Assembly: GCA_046155895.1 (NCBI GenBank)
Contig: JBJXFB010000047.1
Coordinates: 1-39,159, forward strand
Direction of reading: 5' to 3'
Origin: DASYPQ01 sp046155895
GTDB taxonomy: Bacteria; Planctomycetota; UBA1135; GCA-002686595
DNA length: 39,159 bases
In this document: positions 10,754-18,908 of the stretch, piece after piece
Layout: each line of letters starts with the position of its first letter
Position numbering within the stretch: position 1 is the first letter of the stretch
Notes under the pieces: model-generated
Seen by the model: the letters and a program-made list of their open reading frames with translations, nothing else
Database searches by the model: none
Told to the model about the DNA's origin: nothing
Made by a program: the position numbers and the translations under genes

Positions 10754-12637
10754 CTATCGAGCCCGGAGGATCCAGAGCTGCCGTTCGCTGGCGACGAGGA
10801 CGCGATCGGAGACCGCCGCGATCCCGACGGCGAGTCCGGCGCCGGCACCCTCCAGGGACACCGCGTCCAGGAGGTACAGGTCGCGTGACAGGTCGAACAT
10901 GCGGACGGCCCGATCGCTGGCGACGATCGCCCGGGAGCCCGGCACGAGAAGTCCGCCACAGAGGCGCTCCCCGCGAGGGAGCTCGGCGGCGCTGACGCGG
11001 ACACCCGAATCGAGATCGAGCGACGAGAGGACGCCTCGATCACCGGCTTCCGAGAGGAGCAGGACGCGCGCGCCGTGCGCGCCGATCGCCTCGAAGCGCC
11101 CGTCGATCCCCTCCGGCGCACGAAGGAGGTCGCTCTCGAGGCCCTCGACCGGATTCGCCTGCAGCGTGTAAATGCGATCGGAATCCGAAGGCGCCCAGAT
11201 CATCGCGCTCGTCGATCCACGAGAGTCGAGCGCGACCGGGAACGCCGCGCCCGACCCCCGCGTGGCGCCGTCCGGCGCGCGCCGGTTGCGCAAGCTCCGG
11301 ATCGGCGAGCCGAGCAGGGGATCGAGGAACACGCCCGCGCCGATCCCGGTGCTGGCGAAGAGCCGCCCCGGCAGCTCCGCGAGCGGATCCGCGGGCCGCG
11401 CGAACCCGCGCGCGCCCCAGAGCTCGACCTTCGCGCTCGGCCCGATCGCCAGCAGCGTCTTCCACTTCGGCAGGCCGGTGTCCGCCTCGAAGGCGAAGCA
11501 CCAGGCCTTCACGGAGGACTCGTCGACGCTGGCAGCTTCGTCGTTCTCCGAGGTCCACTGGCGCAGCTGCGCGACCACCGTGTCGCCCGCGAAGAGCGGA
11601 CCAGGCTCGAATTCCCACAGCCCCGGCCCGAGCGTTTCGGCGAGGGTCCGCGACCCCGAGATTTCTCCGAGAAATCCGCCGTCGGAGTAGCCCCACGCGA
11701 GTTTCGGCTCGCGCTTTCCGGCCGACACGTCGAGCAGCAGCAGCGCATTGCCGCGAGTCCGCGCCGCTCGACCCGCGACCACGGCGACGCGCCGGCCGTC
11801 GGAGGCAGGCTGGAGGATCCACGTGCCGCGCTCCTCGACGAAGGGCTCGATCCAGGACCACCCGAACTCGCGGACGAACGAGCGGAGGGGGAAGCTGCGC
11901 GCCTGGCCGTCCTCCCCGACCAGGTGCAGCGCGTCGCTTCCCTGCACGCACGCCCGGCCGTCCTCGAGGAGGACGAGCCCGGGTCGGATGCCCTCGCGCG
12001 GTTCACCCGGCGGGGCCAGAGCCACGCTGGACTCGAGAGCGAGTTGCGTCCAGGCGCTCGGCTGGCCGGAAGGACCCCCGCCGGTCGCCGAGGCGCGCCT
12101 CTCGATCGCGGCCAGGAGATCTCGATCCCCCCGATCCGCGTGAGCGGCCGCTCGCTCGAGCCAGCTCGCGGCCGACCGCGCGTTGCCCTCCTCCAGCGCC
12201 CGATCCGCGAGACCTAGGGCCGCACGTGCCGCCGCGCGAGTCAGCGGCCAGTCGCGCGCGACGCGGGCCAGCAGTCTCGGATCGCCCCGAGTCTCCCTGC
12301 GCGCTCTCTCCGCCGGGGCCTCGAAGCGTTCGCGCCAGGCCGCGATGAGCTCCGCGCCGCCCGAGCGAACGCGCCGGAACACGGCCCGATCGACGGATTC
12401 GGTCCCGCGCGGGGCCGGGACGCAGTCGGTCGCCCCGCTTTCCGCGAGAGCGTTCCGCCAGGCCTCGAAGTCCGCTCCCGCCTGTTCGAGCGCCTGGGCG
12501 GCCCGGTCGGAGGTCGGCAGGAAGACGTCGTTGCCGAGCGCGCCTTCTCCCTGCGGCGACGACCGTCGAGCGGGGTCCTCCTGCCCGCTGGCGACGGCCG
12601 CCAGCGCGAGGAGGATGGCCGCGCAGGGACCGCTCAC
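10754..12637 (-). CDS. Exported PQQ-like beta-propeller protein with N-terminal helical domain
   Basis: The protein has 627 residues. The GTG at 12637 was chosen because it starts a clean signal peptide (SGPCAAILLALAAVASGQ, residues 2-19) and lies 10 bp after the stop of the FtsB-like gene. A helical repeat segment spans about 30-190 (VARDWPLTRAAARAALGLADRALEEG). The remainder is WD/PQQ-like blades (RACVQGSDALHLVGEDG, CFAFEADTGLPKWKT, RIYTLQANPVEGL, DRAVRMFDLSRDLYLLDAV, DRVLVASERQLWILRAR). It shares architecture with the much larger protein at 1-3813. It follows eno and ftsB and precedes moxR across a 227 bp gap. No enzyme motif was recognised, so only an exported, presumably periplasmic or envelope location is proposed. 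Confidence 0.85.
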   Translation of the reverse strand: MSGPCAAILLALAAVASGQEDPARRSSPQGEGALGNDVFLPTSDRAAQALEQAGADFEAWRNALAESGATDCVPAPRGTESVDRAVFRRVRSGGAELIAAWRERFEAPAERARRETRGDPRLLARVARDWPLTRAAARAALGLADRALEEGNARSAASWLERAAAHADRGDRDLLAAIERRASATGGGPSGQPSAWTQLALESSVALAPPGEPREGIRPGLVLLEDGRACVQGSDALHLVGEDGQARSFPLRSFVREFGWSWIEPFVEERGTWILQPASDGRRVAVVAGRAARTRGNALLLLDVSAGKREPKLAWGYSDGGFLGEISGSRTLAETLGPGLWEFEPGPLFAGDTVVAQLRQWTSENDEAASVDESSVKAWCFAFEADTGLPKWKTLLAIGPSAKVELWGARGFARPADPLAELPGRLFASTGIGAGVFLDPLLGSPIRSLRNRRAPDGATRGSGAAFPVALDSRGSTSAMIWAPSDSDRIYTLQANPVEGLESDLLRAPEGIDGRFEAIGAHGARVLLLSEAGDRGVLSSLDLDSGVRVSAAELPRGERLCGGLLVPGSRAIVASDRAVRMFDLSRDLYLLDAVSLEGAGAGLAVGIAAVSDRVLVASERQLWILRAR

Positions 12638-12647
12638 GGGTCCGCGG

Positions 12648-12953
12648 CTACCGTTGCGCCAGGATCGGCGCGTGGATCCGCATCCGTCGCTGCCGCTCGA
12701 GGAAGATCGGATCGCTCCGGGCACGCAGGCTCCTCTGAATCTCGGCGCTCAGCGCGAGGTCGCGCTCGTGGCGCGCTTCCATCATCGCCTCCGCCTCGAT
12801 CAGGCGGCGGCGCTCGGACCAGGCCGGACGCAGCCCGCCGAAGGCCACCTGGGCGAAGAGGAGCATGCTGATCCAAACGGGACTCCAGTGGACGATTCGG
12901 CGCAGCAGCCTCCGCGGGCCTCCTTCGAGGCCGTCTCGTTCCACGGCGTCCAT
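12648..12953 (-). CDS. FtsB/DivIC-like septum formation initiator family protein
   Basis: The protein has 101 residues, with ATG at 12953, 2 bp after the eno stop. It has a short cytoplasmic N-terminus, one membrane helix (about 27-41, WISMLLFAQVAFGGL), then a coiled-coil-like helix (ERRRLIEAEAMMEARHERDLALSAEIQ) and the element DPIFLERQRR, which resembles the DP-x-x-x-E-x-x-A-R segment of FtsB. Size, topology and position directly after eno match the common eno-ftsB arrangement. FtsB-type proteins join the divisome in the FtsQ/FtsL complex. Many planctomycetes lack parts of the canonical division machinery, so the role may differ. Sequence similarity is weak, and the call rests mainly on topology and synteny. 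Confidence 0.65.
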   Translation of the reverse strand: MDAVERDGLEGGPRRLLRRIVHWSPVWISMLLFAQVAFGGLRPAWSERRRLIEAEAMMEARHERDLALSAEIQRSLRARSDPIFLERQRRMRIHAPILAQR

Positions 12954-12955
12954 GG

Positions 12956-14218
12956 TCAGACCAGGTCGAGCGCGGCGTAGCGCGCCTCGGCGCCGAGGTC
13001 TTCCTCGATCCGCAGGAGCCGGTTGTACTTCGCGACGCGGTCGCTGCGGCAGGGGGCGCCGGTCTTGATCTGCCCCGCGGAAGTCGCGACCGCGAGGTCG
13101 GCGATGGTCGTGTCCTCCGTCTCCCCCGAGCGGTGGCTGACGACGCAGCGGTAGCCGTTCTGGTGCGCCATGCGGATCGTCGCGAGTGTCTCGGTGAGCG
13201 TGCCGATCTGGTTGACCTTGATCAAGATCGCGTTGGCGGCCCCCCGGCGGATTCCCTCGGCCAGGCGGACGGTGTTCGTGACGAAGAGGTCGTCGCCCAC
13301 GATCTGCAGGCGGCTCCGCAAGGCGTCGGTCAGGGATTTCCAGCCGTCCCAGTCGTCCTCGGAAAGCCCGTCCTCCAGGCTGAAGATCGGGAAGCGCTCG
13401 ACCAGGCCCTGGTACCAGGCGACCATCTCGGCGGAAGACTTCTTCTTCGAGCCGAGCGTGTAACGACCGCCCTCGTGGAGCTCCGTCGCGGCCGCGTCGA
13501 TCGCGATCTTGACGTCCTTCCCGGGCGCGAGACCCACTTTCTCCGCGGCTTGGAGGATGAGCTCGATCGCCTGCTCGTCCGAATCGAGGTTGGGCGCGAT
13601 CCCGCCCTCGTCGCCCACGGCGGTCGCGAGCCCGCGCTCGCGGCACACGGCCTTGAGGGCATGGAAGGTCTCGGCGCCCATCCGCAGGCCCTCGGCGAAG
13701 GACTTGGCCCCGAAGGGCATGACCATGAACTCCTGCAGGTCGACGTTGTTGTCGGCGTGCGCGCCCCCGTTGAGGATGTTCATCATCGGCACGGGGAGGA
13801 GGTTGGCCGACGCGCCCCCGAGATAGCGGTAGAGCGGCAGCCCGCATTCCTCCGCCCCCGCCTTCGCCAGCGCGAGCGAGACGCCGAGGATCGCGTTCGC
13901 GCCGAGCTTCTTCTTGTTGGGTGTCCCGTCGAGGGTGATCATCGCGCGGTCGGCGCCGGCCTGATCGAGGCCGTCGAGGCCGCCGATCTCGCGCGCGATC
14001 TCGCGGTCGACGTGCTCGACCGCCTTGCGCACGCCCTTGCCGCCGTAGCGCGAGCCGCCGTCGCGCAGCTCGTGCGCCTCGTGGGCTCCCGTGCTCGCCC
14101 CGGAGGGCACCGCGGCGGTCCCGACGGCTCCGCTCTCGAGGTGCACTTCGACCTCGAGGGTGGGGTTGCCGCGCGAGTCGAGGATCTCGCGCCCGTGGAC
14201 GTGGACGATCGCGCTCAT
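12956..14218 (-). CDS. eno: Enolase (phosphopyruvate hydratase)
   Basis: The protein has 420 residues, close to the usual 425-435. Enolase converts 2-phosphoglycerate to phosphoenolpyruvate in glycolysis. Signatures are SGASTGAHEAHELRDG near the N-terminus, MNILNGGAHADNNVDLQEFM, the metal-binding SLEDGLSEDDW and GDDLFVTN, the family signature ILIKVNQIGTLTET, and SHRSGETED. The start is the ATG of MSAIVHVHGREILDSRGNP; a longer frame upstream lacks homology and runs into the divergent intergenic region. It is the first gene of the leftward run and is divergent from pssA. Confidence 0.98.
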   Translation of the reverse strand: MSAIVHVHGREILDSRGNPTLEVEVHLESGAVGTAAVPSGASTGAHEAHELRDGGSRYGGKGVRKAVEHVDREIAREIGGLDGLDQAGADRAMITLDGTPNKKKLGANAILGVSLALAKAGAEECGLPLYRYLGGASANLLPVPMMNILNGGAHADNNVDLQEFMVMPFGAKSFAEGLRMGAETFHALKAVCRERGLATAVGDEGGIAPNLDSDEQAIELILQAAEKVGLAPGKDVKIAIDAAATELHEGGRYTLGSKKKSSAEMVAWYQGLVERFPIFSLEDGLSEDDWDGWKSLTDALRSRLQIVGDDLFVTNTVRLAEGIRRGAANAILIKVNQIGTLTETLATIRMAHQNGYRCVVSHRSGETEDTTIADLAVATSAGQIKTGAPCRSDRVAKYNRLLRIEEDLGAEARYAALDLV

Positions 14219-14342
14219 CGGACTCGGGATCCTACGGGCCGGGCGGAAGCCAGGGAATGGGCGGGAGCCTCTCCGAGTCCGAAAACAGGTATGCTGGAAC
14301 GCTCGAGGGCTCGCCTTCGGAGTCCGGGGCCGGGAAGACGCC
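14219..14342. promoter_or_regulatory. Divergent intergenic region between eno and pssA with a 9-bp inverted repeat
   Basis: These 124 bp must carry promoters for both directions, since the two flanking genes diverge. CGGACTCGG (14219-14227, touching the eno start) and CCGAGTCCG (14273-14281) form an exact inverted repeat 45 bp apart; a related CGGAGTCCG occurs farther right. A TATGCT hexamer at 14290-14295 could be a -10 for pssA but lacks a convincing -35. The promoters are inferred from layout, not resolved. Confidence 0.4.
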
Positions 14343-15242
14343 GTGAGAAGGATCCACCTCCTCCCCAACCTCCTGACCCTCGCGAACACCTTCTGCGGCC
14401 TGCTCGCGCTGACGAAGGGGATCGATGCCCTGGCCTTCGCCGGGGCCGAAGGCGCGACCTTCTACAGCAAGATCGCCACGGCCTGCTGGCTCGTCTTCCT
14501 GGGGATGGCGTTCGACGCCGTCGACGGCAAGGTGGCCCGCATGGTGGGGGGATCGTCGAGCTTCGGCGCCCAGCTCGACTCCTTCTCCGACATGATCACG
14601 TTCGGCCTCGTGCCCGCCTTCCTCGTCAAGGTGCTGATCGAGCACGAGGGACCGATCCACGGCTACAGCGTGAATCCGCGCGTGCACTTCATCGCCGCGG
14701 CCGTGTTCAGCGTGATGGCCATCCTGCGCCTCGCGCGTTTCAACCTCGAAACCGAGCCCGATGCGGCTTCCCACGCGAATTTCAAGGGACTGCCCTCGCC
14801 CGCGGCGGCCGGCGCGGTCTGCGCGACGATGTTGATGTACCTGTCGCTGCGCAATCCGGCGCTCGAGTGGAGCGACGGCACGCAGACCCCGCTCGGCGCT
14901 ATTCTTAAGTGGTTCCCGCAGATCGACCAGAGCCCCTTCCTCTTCTGGTTCCTGCCGGTCTTCGCGGTGATGCTCCCGCTCCTCGGGCTCCTCATGGTGA
15001 GCCGCATCCGCTACGTCCACATGTTCTCGGCCATCACGGGCCGCGGGCAGTTCGTCTCGCTCGTGGGCATCGTCTTCAGCGCCGTCTGCCTCTTCGTGGC
15101 CCCGGTCTTGGCCGTGTTCGTCGTCTTCAATTCCTACGTGATCCTCGGAGTGGTCCGAGCCCTCATCGGTCGGCGCGGAGGCGGGCCGACGGACCACCCG
15201 ACCGTTCCGAACCGCGAGCTCCATGACGCGTCCCTCGGCTGA
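14343..15242 (+). CDS. pssA: CDP-diacylglycerol-serine O-phosphatidyltransferase
   Basis: The protein has 299 residues from a GTG start (VRRIHLLPNLLTLANTFCG). It is an integral membrane enzyme transferring the phosphatidyl group from CDP-diacylglycerol to L-serine, the first step toward phosphatidylserine and phosphatidylethanolamine. The CDP-alcohol phosphotransferase motif is complete: D58-x2-D61-G62-x2-A65-R66-x8-G75-x3-D79-x3-D83. The opening PNLLTLANTFCGLLAL and about seven hydrophobic segments fit the PssA subfamily rather than PgsA. A longer frame upstream of the GTG lacks homology. The last 20 bp overlap folK. PssA and archaetidylserine synthase-like members share this motif, so the serine acceptor is inferred from overall similarity. 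Confidence 0.93.
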   Translation: MRRIHLLPNLLTLANTFCGLLALTKGIDALAFAGAEGATFYSKIATACWLVFLGMAFDAVDGKVARMVGGSSSFGAQLDSFSDMITFGLVPAFLVKVLIEHEGPIHGYSVNPRVHFIAAAVFSVMAILRLARFNLETEPDAASHANFKGLPSPAAAGAVCATMLMYLSLRNPALEWSDGTQTPLGAILKWFPQIDQSPFLFWFLPVFAVMLPLLGLLMVSRIRYVHMFSAITGRGQFVSLVGIVFSAVCLFVAPVLAVFVVFNSYVILGVVRALIGRRGGGPTDHPTVPNRELHDASLG

Positions 15243-15735
15243 TTCGAGGCTCCTCCGCGGCGCGATCGGCCTGGGGAGCAACCTCGGCGACCGCGCGGGG
15301 CACCTGGACCGGGCGGTCCTGGAAATCGACGCGATTCCCGGAGTGCGCGTCGAGTCCGTCTCGGACTGGGTCGAGACCGAGCCGGTCGGGGGAGCGGCGG
15401 GCTCGCCGACTTTCCTGAACGGCGCGGTCCTCGTCGAGACGCGACTCGAGGCGCGCGAGCTGCTCCTCCGGTTGCTCGCGATCGAGCGGGCGCACGGGCG
15501 CGAGCGTGAGGACGGCCCGCGGCCGCGACTCGCCGCGCCCCGCACGCTCGACCTCGATCTCCTGTGGCTCGGCGAGCTCCGCGTCGACGAGCCCGATCTC
15601 GTGGTTCCTCATCCGCGGCTCGAGGAACGGGCCTTCGTCCTGGAGCCGCTGGCGCAGATCGCCCCCGAGCTCGCGCTCCCTTCCGGGCGCACCGTGCGCG
15701 AGCGGCTCGAGGAGCTCGCGGGGGTCCGGCGATGA
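15223..15735 (+). CDS. folK: 2-amino-4-hydroxy-6-hydroxymethyldihydropteridine pyrophosphokinase (HPPK)
   Basis: The protein has 170 residues. It transfers pyrophosphate from ATP to 6-hydroxymethyl-7,8-dihydropterin in folate synthesis. GLGSNLGDR (16-24) is the N-terminal signature. The catalytic loop ends in PRTLDLDLL (106-114), with D110 and D112 as the Mg2+-binding aspartates, and VVPHPRLEERAFVLEPLAQIAP is the usual C-terminal block. The ATG lies inside the end of pssA (20 bp overlap) and its stop shares ATGA with panC, so it is tightly coupled in the operon. Confidence 0.96.
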   Translation: MTRPSADSRLLRGAIGLGSNLGDRAGHLDRAVLEIDAIPGVRVESVSDWVETEPVGGAAGSPTFLNGAVLVETRLEARELLLRLLAIERAHGREREDGPRPRLAAPRTLDLDLLWLGELRVDEPDLVVPHPRLEERAFVLEPLAQIAPELALPSGRTVRERLEELAGVRR

Positions 15736-16595
15736 TCGAGATCCTCCGCGATCCCTCGTCGGCCGCTGCCTGGTGCGAGCGGACGCGCGCGGCGGGACAG
15801 AGCCTCGGCTTCGTTCCGACGATGGGCGCCCTGCACGAGGGGCACCTCGCCCTCGTGCGCGCCGCGCTCGAGCGCAACGATCGCGTGTGCGTCAGCGTGT
15901 TCGTGAATCCGCTGCAATTCAACGAGAAGGGCGACTTCGAGTGCTATCCGAGGGACCTCGAGGGCGATTCGCGCGCGCTGGCCGCCACGGGCTGCTCGAT
16001 GGTCTTCACCGGGACCCTCGAGCAGTTCTTCCCGGCCGACGTAGCCCTGCGCGATCCGGGTCCCCGGGCGCTCGGCCTCGAAGGCGATCTCCGCCCGGGC
16101 CACTTCGCGGGCGTCGCGACGATCGTTCAACGGCTCTTCGAGGTCGTGAAGCCCGACACGGCCTACTTCGGCCAGAAGGACTTCCAGCAGACGCTCGTCG
16201 TCGAGGACCTTGCCCGCGCGATGGGCTACCCGAGGATCCGGGTCTGTCCGACCGTGCGCGAGCCGAGCGGCCTGGCCATGAGTTCGCGCAACCGGCTTCT
16301 CTCGGCCGAGGCGCGCGAGCGCGCCGTGCTCCTGTCGCGCTCGCTCCGGGCGGCTCGAGCCGCATGGCGCTCCGGCCAACGCGGGGCCGCGGAGCTCGCC
16401 GGCGCGATGCGGGCGGAGTTCGACCGCAGGCCGCAGGATGGCGTCCCCGTGGTGATCGAGTACGCGACCGTGCGGGACCCTTCGGCCTGGACCCCGAATG
16501 AACCCTCCGGCCCCCTGGAGCGGGCCGTGGCCCTCGTCGCCGCACGGGTCGCGTCCGTCCGCTTGATCGACAACATGGTCCTCCACGAGGGATGA
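15732..16595 (+). CDS. panC: Pantothenate synthetase (pantoate-beta-alanine ligase)
   Basis: The protein has 287 residues. It joins pantoate and beta-alanine with ATP to give pantothenate, the coenzyme A precursor. The nucleotidyl-transferase HIGH-type motif is PTMGALHEGHL (29-39). Other blocks are SVFVNPLQFNEKGDFECYPRD, YFGQKDFQQTLVV, and GLAMSSRNRLL, which serves as the KMSKS equivalent. The ATG overlaps the folK stop as ATGA. No panB lies nearby. The folK-panC pairing is common in bacteria. Confidence 0.97.
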   Translation: MIEILRDPSSAAAWCERTRAAGQSLGFVPTMGALHEGHLALVRAALERNDRVCVSVFVNPLQFNEKGDFECYPRDLEGDSRALAATGCSMVFTGTLEQFFPADVALRDPGPRALGLEGDLRPGHFAGVATIVQRLFEVVKPDTAYFGQKDFQQTLVVEDLARAMGYPRIRVCPTVREPSGLAMSSRNRLLSAEARERAVLLSRSLRAARAAWRSGQRGAAELAGAMRAEFDRRPQDGVPVVIEYATVRDPSAWTPNEPSGPLERAVALVAARVASVRLIDNMVLHEG

Positions 16596-17530
16596 GCGGG
16601 CCGGCGACCGTCGCGGTTCTCGCGCCCGCCAAGGTGAACCTGTGGCTCGAGGTCCTGGGTCTCCGCGAGGACGGGTTCCATGAGATCAGCACCTGGATGC
16701 TGGCGGTCGATCTATGCGATCGGATCGAGGCCCGACGCTCCGAACAGCCCGGGGTACGCCTGGAGGTCCGCGGGCAGGGCGCCACCTCCGACATCCCTCC
16801 GGGCAGCGCGAATCTGGCCTGGAAAGGCGCCGAGGAGGTGCTCCGGCTCGCCGGCCGAGCCGGCGGGGGGGTCGATCTCGTCCTCGACAAGCGGATCCCG
16901 AGCCAGGCCGGCCTGGGCGGGGGCAGCTCCGACGCCGCGGCCGCCTGGATGGCCGCCTCGGCCGTCCTCGGCGTCGACTTGGGCACGCAGAACGCCAAGT
17001 CGGCTCTCGCCCGCCTCGGATCGGACTGCGTCTTCTTCCACGAGGCGCGAGAGACCGGTTTGGCCCATTGCAGCGGCCGAGGCGAGCAAGTTCGCCCCGA
17101 ACCCGGTCCCGCGCGCGCCTGGTGGATCGCCCTGGCCACACCGGAGATCGTCTGTCCGACGGCGCAGGTGTACGCGGCGCACCGCCGACTCCCCCGGCAG
17201 GAACGAACCGCGCCCGAGCTGCCTGCGCGTTGGTCCGAGCTGCCCGCCAGCGAGGTCCGGCCTTTCGTCTTCAACCGCTTGGAGGCGGCGGCCTTGGAGG
17301 CGGTCCCGCGGCTTCGATCCTGGCGCGCGGCCCTCGAGGCCAGCGGGAAGGGACTCTGGCACCTCTCGGGGAGCGGTTCGTCCTACTTCGCCCTCTGCGA
17401 CAGCCGTGCCGAAGCGGAGGAGTTGCTCGACCGACTTCGAAGGAGCTGCCGGGCCGCCGGGATTCCGATCCGCGGCGCGTGTGCCCAACAGCCGGCCGGC
17501 CATCTAGCGAAATTTTTAGGAACCAAGTGA
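16592..17530 (+). CDS. ispE: 4-diphosphocytidyl-2-C-methyl-D-erythritol kinase
   Basis: The protein has 312 residues. IspE phosphorylates CDP-methylerythritol in the non-mevalonate isoprenoid pathway. GHMP-kinase motif 1 is APAKVNLWLEV (11-21, K14). The ATP loop is PSQAGLGGGSSDAAAA (103-118). The catalytic aspartate is probably D145 in GSDCVFF (usually GADVPFF), and the C-terminal glycine motif is LSGSGSSYFAL. The start overlaps the panC stop (ATGA). spoVG follows after 73 bp; the ispE-spoVG neighbourhood is also known in Firmicutes. Confidence 0.96.
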   Translation: MSGPATVAVLAPAKVNLWLEVLGLREDGFHEISTWMLAVDLCDRIEARRSEQPGVRLEVRGQGATSDIPPGSANLAWKGAEEVLRLAGRAGGGVDLVLDKRIPSQAGLGGGSSDAAAAWMAASAVLGVDLGTQNAKSALARLGSDCVFFHEARETGLAHCSGRGEQVRPEPGPARAWWIALATPEIVCPTAQVYAAHRRLPRQERTAPELPARWSELPASEVRPFVFNRLEAAALEAVPRLRSWRAALEASGKGLWHLSGSGSSYFALCDSRAEAEELLDRLRRSCRAAGIPIRGACAQQPAGHLAKFLGTK

Positions 17531-17603
17531 ACCGTTCTGGTCTAGATGGCACGGACTCCCGGGGAGGCGGCCTGCGAGGGGTCGTCGGGAGGCCACCCCC
17601 CCG

Positions 17604-18053
17604 ATGCAGATCAGCGAAATCCGCGTCAAGCTATTGGAGAACCAGCGCGACAAGCTGCGCGCGTTCGCCAGCTTGACCATCGAGAACTGCCTCGTGATCC
17701 GCGACATCAAGGTGATCGAGGGTCCCGCCGGCCTCTTCGTCGCCTTCCCCAGCCGCAAGCTGATGGATCGTTGCCCCGAATGCGGTGGCAAGAACCAGCT
17801 CCGGGCGCGGTTTTGCAACGAATGCGCATGTCCCCTCGAGCAGGAGAGGGAGGATCAGGACATGCGGGGCAAGCCACGGCTCTACGCGGACATCGCGCAC
17901 CCGATCCACCAGGCGGCCAGGGAACTCGTCCAGGGCGCGATCCTGGCGGCCTACCGCGCGGAGTTCGAGCGCAGCCGACAGGAGGGGTACGTCGCCCAGA
18001 GTTTCGACGACCTCGACTATCACGCCTACGAGGAAGGCGACAACGGCAGGTAG
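17604..18053 (+). CDS. spoVG: SpoVG family regulator with an inserted zinc ribbon
   Basis: The protein has 149 residues, against about 85-100 for a plain SpoVG. The SpoVG fold is recognisable in MQISEIRVKLL, LTIENCLVIRDIKVIEG and LFVAFPSRK, and resumes at YADIAHPIHQAARELVQGAI. Between PSRK and DIAHPI sits an insert of about 40 residues with C57-x2-C60-x10-C71-x2-C74, a zinc-ribbon pattern. SpoVG proteins bind DNA or RNA and act as global post-transcriptional or transcriptional regulators. From memory, the insert is a feature seen in planctomycete homologues. GGGAGG lies upstream of the ATG at a slightly long distance. A DUF2520 gene follows after 10 bp. Confidence 0.92.
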   Translation: MQISEIRVKLLENQRDKLRAFASLTIENCLVIRDIKVIEGPAGLFVAFPSRKLMDRCPECGGKNQLRARFCNECACPLEQEREDQDMRGKPRLYADIAHPIHQAARELVQGAILAAYRAEFERSRQEGYVAQSFDDLDYHAYEEGDNGR

Positions 18054-18063
18054 CATCGGCGGG

Positions 18064-18885
18064 ATGCGGGCGCGGTCTTCCACGAAGCTCCGAGGCCTTC
18101 AGGTCACCGTCCTGGGTGACGGCAACGCCGGAAGGGCCTTCGCCGGGGCTCTCGCCGCGCGCGGCGCGCGCGTCAGCGTCTGGAACCGTCGCTCTCGACG
18201 AATGCTCCCGGGGCCTGATTCCGGGACCGACCTCTTCCTCTTCTGCGTTCGCGACGACGCGATCGAAGCCGTGGCGGGCGATCTGGCCCGCGCGTGGCGG
18301 CGCCGGGGTGGGAACCCGCCGGTCGCGCTCCACACGAGCGGGTTCCACGGTCAGACCGTCTTGCGCGAGCTGGCTCGAGCCGGGTTCGCCACGGGCTCGA
18401 TCCATCCTCTCGTCCCGCTGAAGGGAGCGCGTTCGGCCCCCGACCTCCTGGGCGCCTGGTTCGCGACGAGCGCGTCGGGGCGCGCGGCCGGGATGGTCCG
18501 TCGCCTGATCGCCGGGCTCGGAGGAAAACAGCTCCGACTGCCGCCCGGGGACGCGCGCAAGCGATCCTGGCATCTGGCGTGTGCGCTCGTCGCCAACGGG
18601 GCCGTGTCGCTCTTCGACCTGGCCCTCGAGCACGCCGGGCCGAAAGCGGCCGCGCCTCTCGCCGCGATGCTCGAAACGGTCGCGAAACGCCTGGCCGGCG
18701 GCCCGAGGGCCGCCCTCACCGGGCCCACGGCGCGCGGGGAGGACGAGGTCGTCGCCGGGCATCTCTCGCTGCTGCGCGGCCGCTCCGGGGACGCCGAGCT
18801 CTACCGCCTCCTTTCACGCCGTCTCCTCGCGCTCGCCGACCTGCCTCCGAGCCGGCGGCGGGCGATCGCGCGGCGGCTCCGCTAG
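18064..18885 (+). CDS. Rossmann-like and DUF2520 domain-containing protein
   Basis: The protein has 273 residues, starting at the ATG 10 bp after spoVG. The N-terminal Rossmann segment VTVLGDGNAGRAFAGALAARG (14-34) with G18-x-G20-x2-G23 should bind NAD(P). The C-terminal half matches the DUF2520 pattern (LHTSGFHGQTVLREL, GSIHPLVPLKG, HLACALVANGAVSLFDLALE, LTGPTARGE). The family is related to NADP-dependent oxidoreductases and ketopantoate-reductase-like folds, but the substrate is not known. The position between spoVG and aroDE gives no clear pathway. Confidence 0.85.
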   Translation: MRARSSTKLRGLQVTVLGDGNAGRAFAGALAARGARVSVWNRRSRRMLPGPDSGTDLFLFCVRDDAIEAVAGDLARAWRRRGGNPPVALHTSGFHGQTVLRELARAGFATGSIHPLVPLKGARSAPDLLGAWFATSASGRAAGMVRRLIAGLGGKQLRLPPGDARKRSWHLACALVANGAVSLFDLALEHAGPKAAAPLAAMLETVAKRLAGGPRAALTGPTARGEDEVVAGHLSLLRGRSGDAELYRLLSRRLLALADLPPSRRRAIARRLR

Positions 18886-18908
18886 TCTCACGCGCGGAGC
18901 AGGACCCC

